Part shown: one piece after another, positions 7,213 to 15,806 of the stretch
Layout of the letters: the number at the start of each line of letters is the position of its first letter
How positions within the stretch are numbered: the first letter of the stretch is position 1
Assembly: GCA_003224235.1 (NCBI GenBank)
Contig: QHYU01000173.1
Location: 1-33,544 of the forward strand
Direction: 5' to 3'
Origin: Acidobacteriota bacterium
GTDB taxonomy: Bacteria > Acidobacteriota > Terriglobia > Acidiferrales > UBA7541
Length of the DNA: 33,544 nt
The notes under the pieces: model-generated
What the model was told of the DNA's origin: nothing
Seen by the model: the letters and a program-made list of their open reading frames with translations, nothing else
Databases searched by the model: none
Program-made: the position numbers and the translations under genes

Positions 7213-8985
7213 TCAACGCAGCGATTCACCCTCGAGCGCAGAAGAGGCCGGCTTGCGGACGATGGTGTTGCCAAGCACCAGAGTGTTCATCTTGGTTCGT
7301 AGAAAGCATTCGATGGCTTCTTCCGGCTGGCAGACGATAGGTTCGTTCTCGTTGAAAGAAGTATTCAAGACTACGGGCACGCCGGTCAGGTTGGCAAACT
7401 CCCGAATCAGCCGCCAGTAGCGTGGATTGACGCTCCGGCTCACCGTCTGGAGTCTTCCCGTGCCGTCCACGTGCGTCGGCGCAGGAATCTCTTTGCGCTT
7501 CTCCGGCCGCACCGCGTAGGCTAGGGCCATGAACGGGGAAGGATAGGCCTTCTCGAAGTACTCACCGGTGGCCTCCTCCAATATCGATGGGGCAAAAGGA
7601 CGGAACACCTCGCGGTGCTTGATGCGGCGGTTGAGAATATCTTTCATTTCCGCCCGCCGTGGGTCCGCCAGGATGCTGCGATTGCCTAGCGCTCGCGGGC
7701 CCCACTCCGCTCGGCCCTGAAACCATCCCACGATCTTGCCGCCGGCGATTTCTTTGGCGGTTTCCTTGGCCAGTTGCTCTTCCGGCAGCTCCGTCACCTG
7801 AAACTCGGAGCTTGCGATCGAGCTACGTTCGAGCGCGGCGCGAATCTGCTGTTGGGAGTATGCCGGACCCCAATACGGATGTTCCATCACGAACGTCCGC
7901 GGGTGGCCGAGCACATGATGGTAGACGTAATACGCAGCCCCGACCGCCAGGCCGGCATCGCCGGCGGCGGGTTGAACGTACACCTGATCAAAAGGGGTCC
8001 GATCGAAGATCTTGCCGTTGGCTGCACAGTTGAAGGCCACGCCGCCGGCTAAGCACAGGGCCCGGTGGCCGGTACGCCGCTGAAGCGTCGTCAGCAGGTC
8101 GAAGAGGACTTCCTCGAGGCAAGCCTGCATGGTTGCAGCAGCATTGCGGTGACGCTGCTCGACCGGCTGGTCGGGGGCCCGGGTCGGCCCGAGGCGCTCT
8201 TCCAGGTAGGGGGAGAAAATCCGCCCGAGCTGCGGTGTTTTGTCGGCCTCGCGCCAGGTCATGTCGGGTCCGGTGTGGTGGTGCGAGAAGTAGGCGAGGT
8301 TCAAGCGAAAACCGAGCGCGGCGTTGCTTTGTAGAATGCGGCGGAACTCCTCCAGGTAGGCCGGCTCGCCGTAGGCGGCCAAGCCCATAACCTTGTACTC
8401 GTCGCCGAATTTCCAGAAGCCGAGGTATTGCGTGATTGCGGTGTAGTACATCCCGAGCGAGTGGGGAAACGCGACGGCGCCGTGCACGCGCAAGCGATTG
8501 CCCTCCCCGGTGGCCCACATCGTACTGGCAAAGTCGCCCAGCCCATCGGCAGAGAGCACGGCAGCTTGCTCGAACGGCGACACGAAAAAAGTGCTAGCCA
8601 GATGTGCCAGGTGATGCTCGACACGGTGATAGCGCGCCCGGATGCGCTGCGGGTCCACATCAAACGCCTGCTCTAGCGCCTCGGGGAGGCTGGTGAACCG
8701 GGCCAGTACCCTTACTCTTTCCCGGGCGAAGCGCGGCATGCGGACGGCGTAGAGCAACTTGGTGCCCAAGCGCGCCCAGGGATTGCGCGGAATGGCGATG
8801 TGATCCACGTCGTCGAGTGTGATGCCCGCTTCGGCCAGGCAATAACGGATGGCCGCGGCAGGAAATCCCGCCGCGTACTTCACCCGGTTGAACCGCTCCT
8901 CCTCCACGGCCGCGACCAAGCGACCATCACAGACGATCGCAGCCGAGGCGTTACCGTGGTAGGCGTTGATGCCGAGAATGTACAC
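7213..8985 (-). CDS. Carbamoyltransferase 2, NodU/CmcH/TobZ family
   Basis: This 590-aa protein is a second, divergent O-carbamoyltransferase. It opens with MYILGINAYHGNASAAIV, has the active-site region VEHHLAHLASTFFVSPFE (122-139), GDAGLAVGAAYYVYHHVLG, the C-terminal GRAEWGPRALGNRSILADPR, KHREVFRPFAPSI and VVLNTSFNENEPIVCQPEEA. Compared with carbamoyltransferase 1, the LNTSFN loop has NENEPIV instead of LFGEPLV and HLAS replaces HAAS, so the two belong to different subgroups and probably have different acceptors. The start is a GTG at 8985 preceded by GGGAGAG at a suitable distance. It begins 27 nt after the AsnB-1 stop, so the two are probably co-expressed. Confidence 0.93.
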   Translation of the reverse strand: MYILGINAYHGNASAAIVCDGRLVAAVEEERFNRVKYAAGFPAAAIRYCLAEAGITLDDVDHIAIPRNPWARLGTKLLYAVRMPRFARERVRVLARFTSLPEALEQAFDVDPQRIRARYHRVEHHLAHLASTFFVSPFEQAAVLSADGLGDFASTMWATGEGNRLRVHGAVAFPHSLGMYYTAITQYLGFWKFGDEYKVMGLAAYGEPAYLEEFRRILQSNAALGFRLNLAYFSHHHTGPDMTWREADKTPQLGRIFSPYLEERLGPTRAPDQPVEQRHRNAAATMQACLEEVLFDLLTTLQRRTGHRALCLAGGVAFNCAANGKIFDRTPFDQVYVQPAAGDAGLAVGAAYYVYHHVLGHPRTFVMEHPYWGPAYSQQQIRAALERSSIASSEFQVTELPEEQLAKETAKEIAGGKIVGWFQGRAEWGPRALGNRSILADPRRAEMKDILNRRIKHREVFRPFAPSILEEATGEYFEKAYPSPFMALAYAVRPEKRKEIPAPTHVDGTGRLQTVSRSVNPRYWRLIREFANLTGVPVVLNTSFNENEPIVCQPEEAIECFLRTKMNTLVLGNTIVRKPASSALEGESLR

Positions 8986-9012
8986 GCAGGGACTCTCCCA
9001 GTTCCGCGCAGA

Positions 9013-11001
9013 TCAACGCGGATGAGCGGCGGCCGCAGCCAGCCGTAGGTCCGCCACGAACTCGGTGTTGCTGCCTTGCAGGTGCCGCCGACACCATTCG
9101 TTCAGCACGTACAGGCTCCACGGGCGCGACCAACTCGTGCGTCCCGCTAAGAAATCGCCCCAGACGGCTTGCACGGCGTTCCTGTTCAAAATCGGCCGCA
9201 GCGCCGGCGCCAAATCGGCCAGCCCCGCAGCAACCTTTGCGCCGAGCGCCCCGTGCAGCCAGCGCTGCCAGGGAAAAGTAAAGGTGCGCTTGGGCTGGTG
9301 CACCACCTCGGCGGGCAGCAGTTTTCCCAGAGCATCCACCAGGAGCGCCTTGGGAGTTCCTCTCCGCCGCTTGACCGATTCGGGGAGCTGCGCCACAAAT
9401 TCCACCAGCCGGTGGTCCAGCAGGGGCACGCGCACCTCCAGCGAATGGCTCATGCTAACCGCGTCGGTGTCGCGCAGCAGGGTGTTGACCAGATACGACT
9501 GCGTCTCCAGGCAAGAGACACCTGTGAATTTGCCCAAGAGCACGGCTTGTCGCGCTGCTTCTTCCAGCCGCGCCCGCCAGAGCGACTCCTCCCGGGCTGC
9601 GGCGCCGTTCAGCAATGCCGCAACTTGCTCGCACGGGAAAACAGCTCGCGTATAAAAATAAGCGTGCGGGAGCGCGTCGGGGTTGCGCCACAAGGCTGCA
9701 AGTTTGCGCGCCGCGTCAGCATGCCTGGAGCCCTCGCGGAGCTTCACCACGATCGCCGCAGTCGCCGATCGCACGGCGCGCGGAACGAACCCACCCAGCG
9801 TGGCCAGGCGCGCAAGGTGCGGCGTCCAATGAAAGGTTCGATAGCCGCCGAAAATCTCGTCGCCGCCCAGCCCCGAGAGCGCCACTTTCAGCCCCGCCTG
9901 ACGGACCCCCCACGAGACGATGTACATGTTGATGCCGTCCATCGTGGGCTGATCGAGCGAACTCACCGCCTCTTCCAGCCGCGCCTGCATCTCTTCTCCG
10001 CTGAGCTGGAGCTCCTGGTGCTGCGTGCCGAAGCGCTCAGCCGTTTGCCGGGCGAGGTCCCCTTCGCTGAAGTCCTGCTCGGGGAAGACGACCGTAAAAG
10101 TGTGGACGTTTCTTCGCTGGCGGCTGGCCAGCGCGGCGAGCGCAGTGGAATCGATGCCGCTGCTCAGGAAAATCCCCAGCGGCACATCCGCGATCAGGTG
10201 GCTGCGAACGACATCTTCGAGCAGCGGCCGCAACTGTTCGGCGATCGCGCCGCGGGCGCGTTTGACCGGAGTCGGAGATGGCCGCGCGGCCTCGCCAATA
10301 TTCCAATAGGCTTTGCGGCGAATATCTGAAGGATGCACCGCCCTGCCGAATTCCCCCGAGGCCAGTGGAACAACCATCTGCCACCCCGGCGAGGATTCCA
10401 GCGCCTCCGCGGAAAGCCGCGGCGAGACCCATCCGCTTTCGAGCAGCGCACGAACCTCAGAGGCGAACAGTAGTGCGCCGTTTACCACCGCGTAGTAAAG
10501 CGGCTTGATACCCAAGCGGTCGCGCGCAAGGAAGACGCGCGGTGCTGCGTTGGGGTCAGGGCTGGCCGTCCTGGCGGCAGGTCCTTGCCGCAGGTCCAGC
10601 ACCGCGAATGCGAACATCCCTCGCAAGTGATCAACGCAGTCTTCGCCCCAGGTCTCATATGCATGGACGATGACTTCGGTGTCCGAGCGGGTGCGGAAAA
10701 CGTGCCCCCGGGCTTCGAGCGCCAGCCGCAACTCCTGAAAGTTATAAATCTCGCCGTTAAATACGACGGCGACATTTTGTTCTTCGTTGAAAACAGGCTG
10801 GTGGCCGCCGGGGAGGTCAATGATACTCAGGCGGCGCATCCCCACCGCCGCTCCCCACGGTCCGAGGCGCGCCCCGGGAGGAGTAACAAACAACCCTTCG
10901 TCGTCGGGCCCGCGATGCCACATAGCCGCCATCATCCGGCGGACGATGGACTCTGCCACATCGCTTCGCGCGCTCCCCACGACCCCACAGATGCCACACA
11001 C
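9013..11001 (-). CDS. Asparagine-synthase-type glutamine amidotransferase 1
   Basis: A 662-aa AsnB-family protein. Cys2 after the initiator starts the class II glutaminase domain (MCGICGVVG), which also has HRGPDDEG, FNGEIYNF and LARDRLGIKPLYY. The synthetase domain has the pyrophosphate loop FLSSGIDSTALAAL near residue 280, SSG replacing the usual SGG, followed by ALSGLGGDEIFGGY near residue 380 and EVRVPLLDHRLVEF. A short insertion rich in Pro and Ala (about residues 139-154) interrupts the glutaminase domain. In polysaccharide loci such proteins are thought to use glutamine-derived ammonia to amidate a carboxyl sugar rather than aspartate; the context supports that, but the sequence alone does not prove it. 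The start is GTG at 11001, fixed by the mature cysteine. Carbamoyltransferase 2 follows 27 nt later. Confidence 0.92.
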   Translation of the reverse strand: MCGICGVVGSARSDVAESIVRRMMAAMWHRGPDDEGLFVTPPGARLGPWGAAVGMRRLSIIDLPGGHQPVFNEEQNVAVVFNGEIYNFQELRLALEARGHVFRTRSDTEVIVHAYETWGEDCVDHLRGMFAFAVLDLRQGPAARTASPDPNAAPRVFLARDRLGIKPLYYAVVNGALLFASEVRALLESGWVSPRLSAEALESSPGWQMVVPLASGEFGRAVHPSDIRRKAYWNIGEAARPSPTPVKRARGAIAEQLRPLLEDVVRSHLIADVPLGIFLSSGIDSTALAALASRQRRNVHTFTVVFPEQDFSEGDLARQTAERFGTQHQELQLSGEEMQARLEEAVSSLDQPTMDGINMYIVSWGVRQAGLKVALSGLGGDEIFGGYRTFHWTPHLARLATLGGFVPRAVRSATAAIVVKLREGSRHADAARKLAALWRNPDALPHAYFYTRAVFPCEQVAALLNGAAAREESLWRARLEEAARQAVLLGKFTGVSCLETQSYLVNTLLRDTDAVSMSHSLEVRVPLLDHRLVEFVAQLPESVKRRRGTPKALLVDALGKLLPAEVVHQPKRTFTFPWQRWLHGALGAKVAAGLADLAPALRPILNRNAVQAVWGDFLAGRTSWSRPWSLYVLNEWCRRHLQGSNTEFVADLRLAAAAAHPR

Positions 11002-11310
11002 GCGATTACTCTACCTTGGATTGCTGAAAAGAGCTTCCCCTACCCGCAAGAGTTGTTTCCTCAGAGGCACGCATGTGATTCCCAGCCTGTGCTTGCCGTG
11101 CCAGCTCAAGGCGTAGCGACCGCATCGGCAAACCCCTTCAGATACCTCTCAGTGGAAATCTCCCAGCAGATTCCGTGCACCAAGGGAATGGCGGAGGCGA
11201 CGAGCAAGACATTGAGGAGACACCAAGAGAACTGAAGGAAGGGATAGCGCCTCCTATTCGCTTGCGCTCCGGAGTCAGCTCTCCCTCTTCCCACCCATTC
11301 GAAAGAGTGC
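11002..11310. other. 309-nt gap before AsnB-1
   Basis: Apart from the small membrane-protein frame at 11106-11294 and its possible frameshifted continuation to 11006, the gap shows no clear promoter. The minus-strand stretch near 11044-11075 (CTCTTGCGGG with GCCTCTGAGG upstream) weakly resembles part of the duplicated leader at 21822-21855, but the match is short. Confidence 0.4.
11106..11294 (-). CDS. Small single-pass membrane protein ORF, possibly a truncated gene remnant
   Basis: In the 309-nt gap between the glycosyltransferase stop (11311) and AsnB-1 there is a 62-codon frame with protein-like composition. It has a basic N-terminus (NRRRYPF), a hydrophobic stretch from FLQFSW to VASAIPLVHG and a soluble tail WEISTERYLKGFADAVATP. 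GTG at 11294 is an arbitrary start choice; AATAGGAGGCGC lies inside the frame rather than before a clear start. A single +1 shift at the stop would keep the frame open (ELARQAQAG onward) to a TAA at 11006-11008, only 4 nt before the AsnB-1 start. It may therefore be a frameshifted gene of about 97 codons or the 5' end of a deleted gene. No family is recognised with confidence. Confidence 0.38.
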   Translation of the reverse strand: MGRGRADSGAQANRRRYPFLQFSWCLLNVLLVASAIPLVHGICWEISTERYLKGFADAVATP

Positions 11311-12528
11311 TTATCGAAAGTGGCTTTCGATGCTTCCCGGAGCTCTCTCGGCGAGAACATGCGTATAGTAATCTTCCATACGGCCCCCCAATTCCTCCCA
11401 GGATATCTGCGCCACGACATTGTAACAGCCTGCTTGCAACCGAGAGTAGAGTGCCGTGTTGGCGGTAAGTTCTCGAAGTCCTTGTGTGAGGGCTCGCTCG
11501 CTGCGGGGGATCACGAGGCCGGCACCCTGGCTGACCAGCGCGCTGATCCCGCAGGATTCCGTCACGATGACCGGAGTCCCGCAGGCCATGGCTTCGGCCG
11601 CTGCGTTCGCGAAATTCTCATAGCGAGACGGCAGCGCGAATATATCCGCATCAGCCAGGGCAGCATTCTTATCGGCGCCATACAAGGGACCTGTAAATGC
11701 CACTCGGCGGTCGATACCCAGCGCTCGAGCCTTCTTCGCCAGCGTTTGCAGGTAGCCTGGTTCCCCCTCCGGGCCGGCGATGACCAGCCTGCCTGTGTGC
11801 GAAAAGGCGGTCGCGAATGCCTCCAGGAGGAGGTCTGCTCCCTTGCGGGGAATCAAGCGCCCGAAGAACAGAATCAATGGTTCGTTGGGCTCGATCTGCC
11901 ACCTTCTCCGAAAAGACCCGCGCGGGGGGAGTTGTCGGAATTCCTCTAGGTCCAGCCCGTTGTACCGCACTCGGACTCTTTCTGGCGGAAAGCCCGCGGT
12001 GATCAGCTCGCGTTGCTCCTGCTCGGAAGTGGCAATCAGCAATGACGCTCCTTGCAAGACGCGATTCCCAAGCAGCACGTGCCATAGACGCTTCAGCCAG
12101 AATCCGCGGTCAATTGGCCGAGTCATTCCCATTGGCTCCACTACATAGGGGATGTCCCGGCGGCGGGAAAGTGAGGCCACCGCTGGCCCCAGTAAATCGT
12201 AAAGACCGTAGATGTGCACCAGATCGAAATCCCCGAGGGAAGCTTGCGAAAAGCGGATCACATCAGGATTCAACGTCATGGCCCGATAGCGGGCCCGTGT
12301 GCGCAGATAGATCGCTTCCACCCCGTCCTGGCAGGATCGCCAACCCCAAGCATTCGGCTCCACCGACGCCGATAGACCAAGCGACTGGTCCAGGCCCAGG
12401 TCAGCCGTGAGAACGGTGACGTGGTGACCCCGTTGGACCAACGATCTGGCAAGGCCGCGCACCTTGAGGGCTGGACCGCCCATGTCGAGAAACGGATAGT
12501 AAGCCTGCGTGACTTTCAGAATCCTCAT
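11311..12528 (-). CDS. Family 4 glycosyltransferase
   Basis: A 405-aa GT-B glycosyltransferase. It begins MRILKVTQAYYPFLDMGGPA, with the glycine-rich acceptor loop, and has the GT4 donor-site features LILFFGRLIPRKGADLLLEA, VAFTGPLYGADKNAALADAD and the EX7E-like segment AAAEAMACGTPVIVTESCG. ATG at 12528 overlaps the TGA of the preceding methyltransferase as ATGA, implying translational coupling. A longer frame to 12558 is less likely because it lies wholly inside that methyltransferase. The donor and acceptor sugars cannot be inferred. The enzyme acts in the cytoplasm on the lipid-linked repeat unit. Confidence 0.92.
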   Translation of the reverse strand: MRILKVTQAYYPFLDMGGPALKVRGLARSLVQRGHHVTVLTADLGLDQSLGLSASVEPNAWGWRSCQDGVEAIYLRTRARYRAMTLNPDVIRFSQASLGDFDLVHIYGLYDLLGPAVASLSRRRDIPYVVEPMGMTRPIDRGFWLKRLWHVLLGNRVLQGASLLIATSEQEQRELITAGFPPERVRVRYNGLDLEEFRQLPPRGSFRRRWQIEPNEPLILFFGRLIPRKGADLLLEAFATAFSHTGRLVIAGPEGEPGYLQTLAKKARALGIDRRVAFTGPLYGADKNAALADADIFALPSRYENFANAAAEAMACGTPVIVTESCGISALVSQGAGLVIPRSERALTQGLRELTANTALYSRLQAGCYNVVAQISWEELGGRMEDYYTHVLAERAPGSIESHFR

Positions 12529-13247
12529 GGGGACGCAGCTTTTATAGCAGTAAACCAAACCTCATAAGCCAACCAGGCAAACCTCTGCACAGCCCACTGG
12601 TCGATCTGGCGCACAGCGGTGAATGCGCGCGCCGGCGGGAAGGAGAAGCGTCCGATGCTGAGTGGCACCGTGGCGAAAAGACTGTCACCCGCAATGCCGA
12701 GCAACTTCAAGCCCAGAGCTTGCAGATAGCGCCGGTAAGTCGCCGGCCGCCGGAAGTTCTGGATGAAACCTCGCTTGCGATGGTTTCTCAGTCGTACCGG
12801 CAAAGAGAACGGCGATAGCGCGTTATTCATGCTACAGACCAACAATCCGCCCGTCCGGAGCACTCGCACCATCTCCTGCAACGCGGCGAATTCATCGACC
12901 ACGTGCATCAGCACTCCAGTGCAGATCACCTTGTCAAACGATTCGGCCGCAAACGGCAGGTGGTAAGCAGTGCCGACCAATGCACGGGGCTGATAGGCGG
13001 CCAGCGAAGTCCGCAGTTCCCGAACCATGCTCTCGGATGGGTCCAGTCCCACCCAGCGAATCTTTGCTGCATCCAGGAGCGCGCGTGAGATCCAGCCGTA
13101 TCCGCAACCGACCTCCAGAACCCGGTCTGCCTCGCGAAGCTGCAAGGCTTGTACGGTCAGCGAGCGGTCGCGCTCGGATTTGAACTGTCGATAAGGACTT
13201 GAGGATTCGCGCCACCCTTTCCAGAATGTGGGCGTCCACTCAAACAA
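12525..13247 (-). CDS. Class I SAM-dependent methyltransferase
   Basis: A 240-aa methyltransferase with motif I RVLEVGCGYGWISRALL at residues 42-58, an acidic post-I WVGLDPSESMV, and the motif KVICTGVLMHVVDEF followed by MVRVLRTGGLLVCSMNN. These are typical of Methyltransf_11/25 proteins in polysaccharide clusters, where they O- or N-methylate sugars. The start is a TTG at 13247 preceded by AGGGGATCAG; no in-frame ATG gives a better N-terminus. Its stop overlaps the downstream glycosyltransferase start by 4 nt. The C-terminal third contains a hydrophobic segment around FATVPLSIGRFSF, which may be membrane-proximal. The substrate is unknown. Confidence 0.88.
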   Translation of the reverse strand: MFEWTPTFWKGWRESSSPYRQFKSERDRSLTVQALQLREADRVLEVGCGYGWISRALLDAAKIRWVGLDPSESMVRELRTSLAAYQPRALVGTAYHLPFAAESFDKVICTGVLMHVVDEFAALQEMVRVLRTGGLLVCSMNNALSPFSLPVRLRNHRKRGFIQNFRRPATYRRYLQALGLKLLGIAGDSLFATVPLSIGRFSFPPARAFTAVRQIDQWAVQRFAWLAYEVWFTAIKAASP

Positions 13248-13356
13248 GAACTGATCCCCTCCGAAAAGCTATTCGGGCACGAGAGAAGCGCAGGGGCTCA
13301 CGATACTACATGGCTGCATGGCTGAGCCAAGCCGATTTTGAAAAGAGTTTCCGCAA

Positions 13357-13372
13357 GTTCCCCACGGGGAAC
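13357..13372 (-). other. Short perfect inverted repeat in an intergenic gap
   Basis: GTTCCCCACGGGGAAC is a 16-nt palindrome located 30 nt downstream of the glycosyltransferase stop (13403). It could form a 6-7 bp hairpin. Only a weak CTCTTTTC lies further downstream, so it is not a convincing intrinsic terminator. It might be an mRNA-stabilising hairpin or a binding site. The rest of the 155-nt gap shows nothing recognisable. Confidence 0.3.
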
Positions 13373-13402
13373 CTTCGAAGCATTTCCCACGGCGAACGGG
13401 GC

Positions 13403-14521
13403 CTAGCCGATCTGCCCGGATGCTACTCCGGCAGTTCCATCCAGGATTCGGGTCAACCTCTCGCGGAATTGCTCAAACGAAAAGTTTGCTTCTACCGCTC
13501 GTCGTCCGGCATCTCCCATTCGCCTGCAGAGCTCGTCGTCCTGAAGAAGCCGGATCAGCCGATCCGCGAGAACATTCACACGGTCATATTCAACCAAAAA
13601 GCCGGTTACGCCGTCTTGCACGAACTCGGGCGTGCCCCCATGGTTGCCGGCGATAATCGGCCGGCCAAAGGCCATCGCTTCCAGGAAAACAATTCCGAAT
13701 CCTTCCTGGCGGCTTGGCATGACGAAAGCGCAACATCTCGAATAACATTCTTTCAAATCGTGCAGTGATTGCTCGCCGAGGAAGAGCACACGGTCTCGCA
13801 CGTTGCTTTCTTGCGCGAGTCGCTCCAGCCGAGCCCGGTCATTCCCCTCACCCACCACCACATAGAATGCATCTGGAACAACGCTCAAGACCTTGGGCAG
13901 AGCGCGGATAACCGTGTCGATCCCCTTGCCGGGCTCTGATGAGATCAGCCGGCCCACGGTCAGGATGAGCCGGCCCTGTGGAGGCAAGGGCAGCGAAGCT
14001 CCTGCCCTTCGCCCATTCGCGAAGCCTGGTTCCAAAGCGGGCGGAAGAAAGAATACTTTGCGGGGATCCAATCCCTGCGCCTGGACCACGCGTTCGGCTG
14101 TGAAGGCGCTTACTGCTGTGATCCCCCGCGCCTGACACAGGGCCAGACGGCGAACTGGTGAGAGCGGGCTCCAGACCTCGATACCGTGGGCCGCCACCCA
14201 ATATTGCAAGCGACGATTGAGCAGCCGCATAGACAGGCCCAAGGGGGCTAGGTGCGGATGTCCCAGGTACGCCATCTCCAGTTTCGGTGCAACGCCTGCC
14301 AGGCAGGCCACCAGCCTCGCTCTGTTGCGCCCAAATCCCTGAAAGGTGAATGGGTCGGCCCCAATGGTGTACGAGTGGATCCCAGGGTTGTCGTTAAAGC
14401 CCAGCAGCAGGCACGACCCGCCGCGGTCGAGCGCCATCTGTTGAAGGACTGCCCCGACGTGCCGGCTGAGCTGCTGGATGCCGCCGATCTCGGACAGGGC
14501 CGTAAATAGTCCAAGGATCAT
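13403..14521 (-). CDS. Family 4 glycosyltransferase
   Basis: A 372-aa GT4 enzyme. MILGLFTALSEIGGIQQLSRH carries the GGIQ acceptor loop. The donor half has LPPQGRLILTVGRLISSEPG, KGIDTVIRALPKV, YVVVGEGNDRARLE, VLFLGEQSLHDLKECY and the sugar-nucleotide site PSRQEGFGIVFLEAMAFGRP. ATG at 14521 begins directly before the first beta strand. It is 51 nt after the stop of the preceding glycosyltransferase and 155 nt before the methyltransferase start. The family is secure; the linkage made is not predictable. Confidence 0.92.
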   Translation of the reverse strand: MILGLFTALSEIGGIQQLSRHVGAVLQQMALDRGGSCLLLGFNDNPGIHSYTIGADPFTFQGFGRNRARLVACLAGVAPKLEMAYLGHPHLAPLGLSMRLLNRRLQYWVAAHGIEVWSPLSPVRRLALCQARGITAVSAFTAERVVQAQGLDPRKVFFLPPALEPGFANGRRAGASLPLPPQGRLILTVGRLISSEPGKGIDTVIRALPKVLSVVPDAFYVVVGEGNDRARLERLAQESNVRDRVLFLGEQSLHDLKECYSRCCAFVMPSRQEGFGIVFLEAMAFGRPIIAGNHGGTPEFVQDGVTGFLVEYDRVNVLADRLIRLLQDDELCRRMGDAGRRAVEANFSFEQFRERLTRILDGTAGVASGQIG

Positions 14522-14572
14522 TCCCGTCTGGCGAATCGCTTAATCTCTTACAGACTCATTGTTCGAGACGGC

Positions 14573-15796
14573 TCATGCTTTCGGGCTTTGCAGCCTGGCC
14601 GCCACGGCGGGAGATGCGCCATCTCGAACCCGCCTGGCTTGCTCAAAGAGCGCCCGCATTTCTGCCGCGTTGTTTTCCCAGGTGTATTGCTGTGCCGTCC
14701 GCGCGGCGTTCTCGCCTAGGCACCGGCGAAATTCCGCATCTTCATAGAGGCGGCGGATGAGCCGCGCGAGTTCCTCCGCGTCGGTGGGATCTTCGAGGAT
14801 CAACCCATCCACACCGTCTGTCATGACCTCGGAAGTTCCGTTGGTTACTGATGTGATCACGGGAAGACCGCAGGCCATCGCCTCGGCAGGTGGCTGAGCA
14901 AAGGTATCTTCCACCGAGGGCCCGACATAAACATCCCCCGCCGCGAAATACGCTATAACATCAGGCCGTAAAGGAAGAAAATGCACCTTTCCATCCAAGC
15001 TGTACTCCTGAATTTGCTTTTGGTAGGGACGCGAATCATCCTGCCCCGCTACCAACAAATGGAGTCGGGGGTTCTTTAGGTTCTTGAGCGCCTCCAGAAT
15101 GGTAGCTAGTCCTTTTTTCCTCCAATCGTTGCCAATGAGCAGCAATACAAATGCCCCCTCTTCGAGCTCAAGCTGCTTTCGCGCATTGCTTCGAAGGGCT
15201 TTTCGAGCTTCAGGATTGAAGATTTGGTGGTCGAGCCCCAGGTAAACAACCGGCAAAGTGTCGGTGCGACCGTAAAAGCGTTTTAGGTCCTCCGCCGTCT
15301 TCCGAGCAATGAGGATTAGGGAGGTGTCCATTCTCGAGTAAATCCTGCGCTCCAGCAAAATAATGAACCGGTAATAGACCTTCCGGTGGAGAAGCCGAGG
15401 CCAGAACGAGACGGGGTGCTGGCGGAAGCGCAATTCCGGTTGAATCTGCCGATAAAACTCGGCGAACACGATGTGCACAGAAATCGCGCCGGCATCCATG
15501 CAGTTGATCCCTGGTGAATAGACGAGGTCGGCGCGGAGTCCACGAAACCGGCGGTCCCACCAACGTTGCAGATGGTTCGCCGCAAACCACCAGAGATACT
15601 TGATCAGGTGAGGTCCTGGAATTCCATGGACCCGGTGCCAGACAATTTTCGAAAGATCGAGGTCGTTCACGCGTTCGCTGTACACGTGGAATTCGTAATC
15701 GCCAGTCAGCCGCGATACCCACTCAGCCACACGGCGTTCAGTTCCGTGGCATTTGTCGATGAAGGGTGAAACGACAGCGATCCGGGGTCTGCGCAT
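14573..15796 (-). CDS. Family 4 glycosyltransferase
   Basis: A 407-aa GT4 enzyme whose N-terminus MRRPRIAVVSPFIDKCHGTE resembles the group with a KRHGTERxxAE acceptor loop. The donor half shows FVLLLIGNDWRKKGLATILEA, LLVAGQDDSRPY, VHFLPLRPDVIAYFAAGDVY and DTFAQPPAEAMACGLPVITS. ATG at 15796 is 10 nt after the AsnB-2 stop, so the genes are almost certainly co-transcribed. GC and codon use match its neighbours. It probably adds one residue of the repeat unit at the cytoplasmic face of the membrane. Confidence 0.92.
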   Translation of the reverse strand: MRRPRIAVVSPFIDKCHGTERRVAEWVSRLTGDYEFHVYSERVNDLDLSKIVWHRVHGIPGPHLIKYLWWFAANHLQRWWDRRFRGLRADLVYSPGINCMDAGAISVHIVFAEFYRQIQPELRFRQHPVSFWPRLLHRKVYYRFIILLERRIYSRMDTSLILIARKTAEDLKRFYGRTDTLPVVYLGLDHQIFNPEARKALRSNARKQLELEEGAFVLLLIGNDWRKKGLATILEALKNLKNPRLHLLVAGQDDSRPYQKQIQEYSLDGKVHFLPLRPDVIAYFAAGDVYVGPSVEDTFAQPPAEAMACGLPVITSVTNGTSEVMTDGVDGLILEDPTDAEELARLIRRLYEDAEFRRCLGENAARTAQQYTWENNAAEMRALFEQARRVRDGASPAVAARLQSPKA

Positions 15797-15806
15797 AGCT
15801 CAGTGG

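Noticed and set aside
9169-10329. 386-codon plus-strand open frame opposite AsnB-1
   Set aside because: Composition is rich in Arg, Pro and Gln with no motif, as expected for the complement of a GC-rich gene.
11044-11075. Possible third copy of the duplicated leader before AsnB-1
   Set aside because: Only CTCTTGCGGG and part of GCCTCTGAGG match; the well-conserved CATCCTCGGT and AGTGAAGGCCC blocks are absent.
11091-11103. Sigma54-like box TGGCACGGCAAGC on the minus strand
   Set aside because: The -24 TGGCAC is good, but no TTGC is present at the -12 position.
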